Part shown: positions 60,926 through 64,000 of the stretch, piece after piece
How positions within the stretch are numbered: position 1 is the first letter of the stretch
Layout of the letters: each line of letters opens with the position of its first letter
NCBI GenBank assembly: GCA_023101885.1
Contig: JALPQD010000248.1
Span: 186,001-250,000, forward strand
DNA: 64,000 nt
Direction of reading: 5' to 3'
From: Typhlomys cinereus
Taxonomy: Eukaryota; Chordata; Mammalia; Rodentia; Platacanthomyidae
Program-made: the position numbers and the translations under genes
Notes under the pieces: model-generated
The model's database searches: none
The model's input: the letters and a program-made list of their open reading frames with translations, nothing else
What the model was told of the DNA's origin: nothing

Positions 60926-61660
60926 AGGAACTGTCTTTTCTGTTTATCAAATATCCCTTCTGGGTCACCAAATGTTACAATGTCCCTGTTCAGTTGCCTA
61001 AAGTGTTGCAGGAGTGTGTTCTGGAGTCCAAGATTGAAACCAAAAACAGAGGATTTAGGTAGAGTTTATTAGCAGATTTAGGTAGAGTTTATTAGCAGAG
61101 AAAAAGGCTGGAACTCATGGACTCCAGATGTGGAGCGCCATGAGGGCCTAGGGCGCCCGGGAGAACTCATGGACTCCAGGCATGGAACCCAGAGAAGCGA
61201 GCAGGAAACAAACTCACGTGCCATGAAGAGAAAGCACCTTGGAAAACTCATGGAATCCTTGAGTAGCAACTAGATGAAAAAGGAACTTATGGCACTTCAA
61301 GTACTATGAGGGGCAGGTGCCAAAGATGACTGCTAGGGTCAGGCATATTTGTACACCTAGGCAAGCCTGGGTTACTGGCTTTTTCTCATTGGTTATCTGC
61401 CATTGGGGCCCAACCCAGTTGCTCTTGAGCCTGAATATAGTTAGAGATCAAGAAGTTTGTTGGATATGGAGAGCTCATCTCCTTAATTCTTTCATAGGGA
61501 TGTTGGCCATCTTATCTCTGGGAGTACTGGAGTCATTTCCTCAGCAAGGATGTTCCTTCAGGGTGATCTCAGCAGTGGGGCATAGCCTTCAGGAATTTTA
61601 AAGACCTTCAAGACCTTTACAGACCCATCCCAACATAGCTTTTCTAATCCTGTCTTAAAT
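60926..61660 (-). mobile_element. ERV LTR with tRNA-Arg-type primer-binding site (element B)
   Basis: Minus-strand paralogue of 58040-58990. It has the same U3 modules ('ccatcttatctctgggag', 'cagcagtgg', 'actcatggactccag(g/a)catgga' repeats), two 'gagtttatta' copies (AATAAACTC in sense, about 61060-61095), then TGTAACA (60973-60979), TT, and TGGTGACCCAGAAGGGA (60954-60970), near the complement of tRNA-Arg. A candidate U3 start is TGTTGGGATGGG at about 61634. No coding part remains. Confidence 0.65.
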
Positions 61661-62246
61661 CTAAGTCTGCCCAGACCCCTCTTCAACTTGATAAGTCTCA
61701 CTTTTCAGATTTTCAAGAAGAGAGCCAAAGATGTGGCTGGTGAAGTCTCCCCAGGATAGTTTGACATCTTCTGCAGTCTAGACTGGCCCACACAAGGAAC
61801 TAACTGGCCTCTTGTGGGCTCTTTCTCTCTTCCCCTCATTAACTCTTTATAGGCTGCAGTCTTCAGCAAGCACTGAGTTGTCGGCCCTGACTAGGTCATG
61901 GAAATGATTTCTGAGAAATTCATTGGAATTTCTTCATTCTCATGGCATGTATGAGTTCCTTTTCTTGGAGACAAATCTACTTCCTAATTCCATGTTCCCA
62001 TGTGTACTCCTGTGTTCTACTACAACCTTGCAGCTTAATTCAGATATAATGATTTATAAATATTTCTATTGCCATGTGCTTATTTATAGATGCTATTTTA
62101 TATACTGTGCCTAAACAGTTCTAAGATAATGTCTTGATATTCTTATCACTTCCTTTAAAACACATTTGCTAAGGTATAGCTAATATAAAACAACAGAAAC
62201 CATCAAGAAAATATATTAAAATGTGTGTTATTTAGAAAATTAAAAT
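61661..62246. other. Unassigned sequence, possibly ERV flank
   Basis: The first 200 bp are more GC-rich than the surroundings and could be retroviral internal sequence next to element B, but no frame or motif supports that. The remainder is AT-rich with nothing recognised. Confidence 0.35.
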
Positions 62247-64000
62247 CCCCATCTTTAGGCTCTTACAATCTTACCACCCCTCTTCTGCTAATTTCCCTGA
62301 GATTTGGGATGGAGAGAGATTAGGCTGGCCTGGTTCCTCGTGAGGAATGTGGGGGTCTCTGATGCTCTGAATTATGGTTTGTTGTTTCTTTATTCCTTTT
62401 TTTTCTTCCAGTTTTGCTATTCCTTCACTGCCTTTGGCTCTATCCTAATGGGTATTGGATGTCTCCTTATAGCCAGAGATAAAAGACTGTTAAAATAGAG
62501 TCTTATTATAAGAGTATATTCAAAGGTAGATGGAATAAGAGTAGGAGACCGTGATGAGGAGGGTCAGTCTCCCACTTGCAGGATGGTTACCTACTATCTG
62601 CCAGACTCTTTGCCCTCCCTGTCTGTGAGACCAAACCCCATCAGTTGCAAGTGACCAGGAAGGAAAGTCTGTGAGCTTAAACAGATGTCCCATTACTTGT
62701 CCCAGTTCTTGATGATGGCGTATTTTCTGCGCTGTAGCATGATCTCCTCTCTCCTTGTTTCTGGTGGGGCCCTCCTTCCACTTCCCTCCCATTTCTAATC
62801 TTTGCAGTTACTGTAAGTATTACAGAGACTTATCTTTAAGTGTGTCACTAAGTGGGTCTGGTACTAGGATCCACCTATTAGGAAGTATATTCAGTGCTTA
62901 ATTTTCTGTGTCTGGGATATTTCACTTAATACAATTTTTTCTAATTCCATCGATTTCCAGGCAAATTTCATTAATTCATCTTTTTTGATGGCTGAGTAGT
63001 ATTCCATTGTATGAATGTACCACATTTTCTTTATCCACTCATCCACTGTTGGGCACTTGGGTTGATTCCATGATGTTGTATTGTAAACAATGTTGCTAGG
63101 AACATGATCATGCTTGTGCCATTGAGGTGAATTTTGCTGTATGGGGGATTATTCCCAAAAGTGGAATAGCAGGGTCATATGGCATTTCAATCTTTAACTT
63201 CTTTAAGAATCACCAGATGGCTTGCCAGAGTGGTTGTGTATGCCTACATTGTCACCAGCAATGTAGAAGAGTTCCCTTTTCACCACATTCTCTCCAGCAT
63301 TTGGTGTTGTTTATATTGTGAATTTTGCCATCCTAACCGGGGAAAGATGATATCTCAGGGAGGTTTTGATATGCATTTCCATGATGACTAAGGATGCGGA
63401 GCATTTTTTAAGATATTTGTTAGACATTTCAATTTTGTCCCTGGTAAAGTTTTTTTTAAGTTCCGCCACCCATTTTTTAACTGGGCCATTTGTTTTCTTG
63501 GTGTTTAGTTTTCTAAGTTCTTTGTGCACTCTGCATAATACAGTTCTATCACATATGTGGTTAGAGAAGATTTTCTCCCATTCTGTAGGTTGCTTTTGTG
63601 CTGGAGTTACAATCTTTTTATCTGAACAGAAGCTCTTTAATTTCATAAGATCCCATCTGTTGAGTGAGGTTGTAGTGACTGTGCTATTGGATGTCTGTTA
63701 AGGAACTGTTGGAATAGTCCAATCAGCTCAAGAGAGTTCCCTACCCTTTTACCTATGGTTTGTATAGTCTCCGGCCTTATATTGAGGTCCTTGATGCATT
63801 TGGAATTAAGTCTTGTACATGATGACAAGTATGGGTCCAGTCTTAATCTTCAGCATGTGGACAACCAGGTGTGCAAGCAACATTTGTTGTAGATACTGTT
63901 CTTTTTCCATTGGATTTTGTGGGACCCTTTGTTAAAGAACCAATGGCTACAATTGTGTGGGCTTAAATTTGGGTCTTAACCCTTATCTATTGATCTGTGT
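62247..64000 (-). mobile_element. L1, minus strand, missing its 3' tail and continuing beyond the window
   Basis: Begins inside the 3' UTR at 'cccatctttaggctcttacaatc', equivalent to 12245 in copy 1, so the polypurine tract and A-tail are missing. ORF2 C-terminal sequence runs from about 62870 to the window end, with open pieces at 63311-63646 (FCSDKKIVTPAQKQPTEWEKIF) and 63643-63828. Stops and frameshifts are frequent; divergence resembles copy 1. Confidence 0.85.
62870..64000 (-). pseudogene. L1 ORF2 C-terminal remnant (partial, continues off the window)
   Basis: The ORF2 C-terminal third of an old L1. The best open piece, at 63311-63646, contains KIFSNHICDRTVLCRVHKELRKLN, as in the other copies. 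The WGIIPKSGIA-type frames on the opposite strand are antisense shadows. Broken by several frameshifts, and its 5' limit lies outside the window. Confidence 0.8.

Noticed and set aside
60909..60992. Calling a gag gene
   Set aside because: Only the first few codons resemble gag, a stop follows within 27 codons, and the same bases can be explained by the opposing element.

Overview
This is a 64-kb piece of AT-rich mammalian nuclear DNA, almost certainly from a rodent. The grounds are LINE-1 (L1) ORF1/ORF2 copies with polypurine 3' UTRs and monomer-type 5' promoters, tRNA-derived SINEs of the B2 and ID kind, a worn B1-like SINE, and a cluster of olfactory receptor (OR) genes. The species is not clear: the young B2-like SINE and the L1 5' monomers do not look like house mouse, so another myomorph rodent is a guess. 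Nothing bacterial, viral-genomic or CRISPR-like was seen.

The only host gene family is the ORs, all of family-7 type. There is one full seven-helix reading frame on the minus strand (4578-5540), whose expected ATG appears to have become ATA. There are two full-length pseudogenes on the plus strand (37221-38128 and 46714-47650) and two small relics (50430-50572 and 57560-57780). The other former coding sequence is a processed hnRNP A1 retrocopy (34420-35814, minus).

Layout. 1-11.4 kb: an old tandem duplication (blocks A, B and C). Blocks A and B both carry the same internally inverted L1, and the OR frame lies between them. 10.1-34.1 kb: a stack of minus-strand L1s. These are a 3' fragment split by a solo LTR, a 4.8-kb truncated copy, a near-complete copy with a second L1 end inserted into its 5' UTR, and a complete 6.9-kb copy (27172-34058) with a perfect 17-bp target duplication and two 152-bp GC-rich 5' monomers. 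34-48 kb: the hnRNP A1 retrocopy, two OR pseudogenes, L1 3' ends and a young SINE. 48-57.8 kb: older repeats, OR relics and a 5'-complete but 3'-lacking L1. 58-61.7 kb: endogenous retrovirus (ERV) LTR pieces with recognisable primer-binding sites (tRNA-Arg type, minus; tRNA-Gly type, plus). 62.2-64 kb: another minus-strand L1 running off the window.

No L1 here has intact ORFs and no retroviral gene is open, so none looks able to move by itself. The window reads as an OR cluster that expanded by local duplication, lost most of its receptors, and was repeatedly filled by retroelements. Nested insertions and target-site duplications give a readable order of events. Boundaries marked approximate were judged by eye against other copies in the window.
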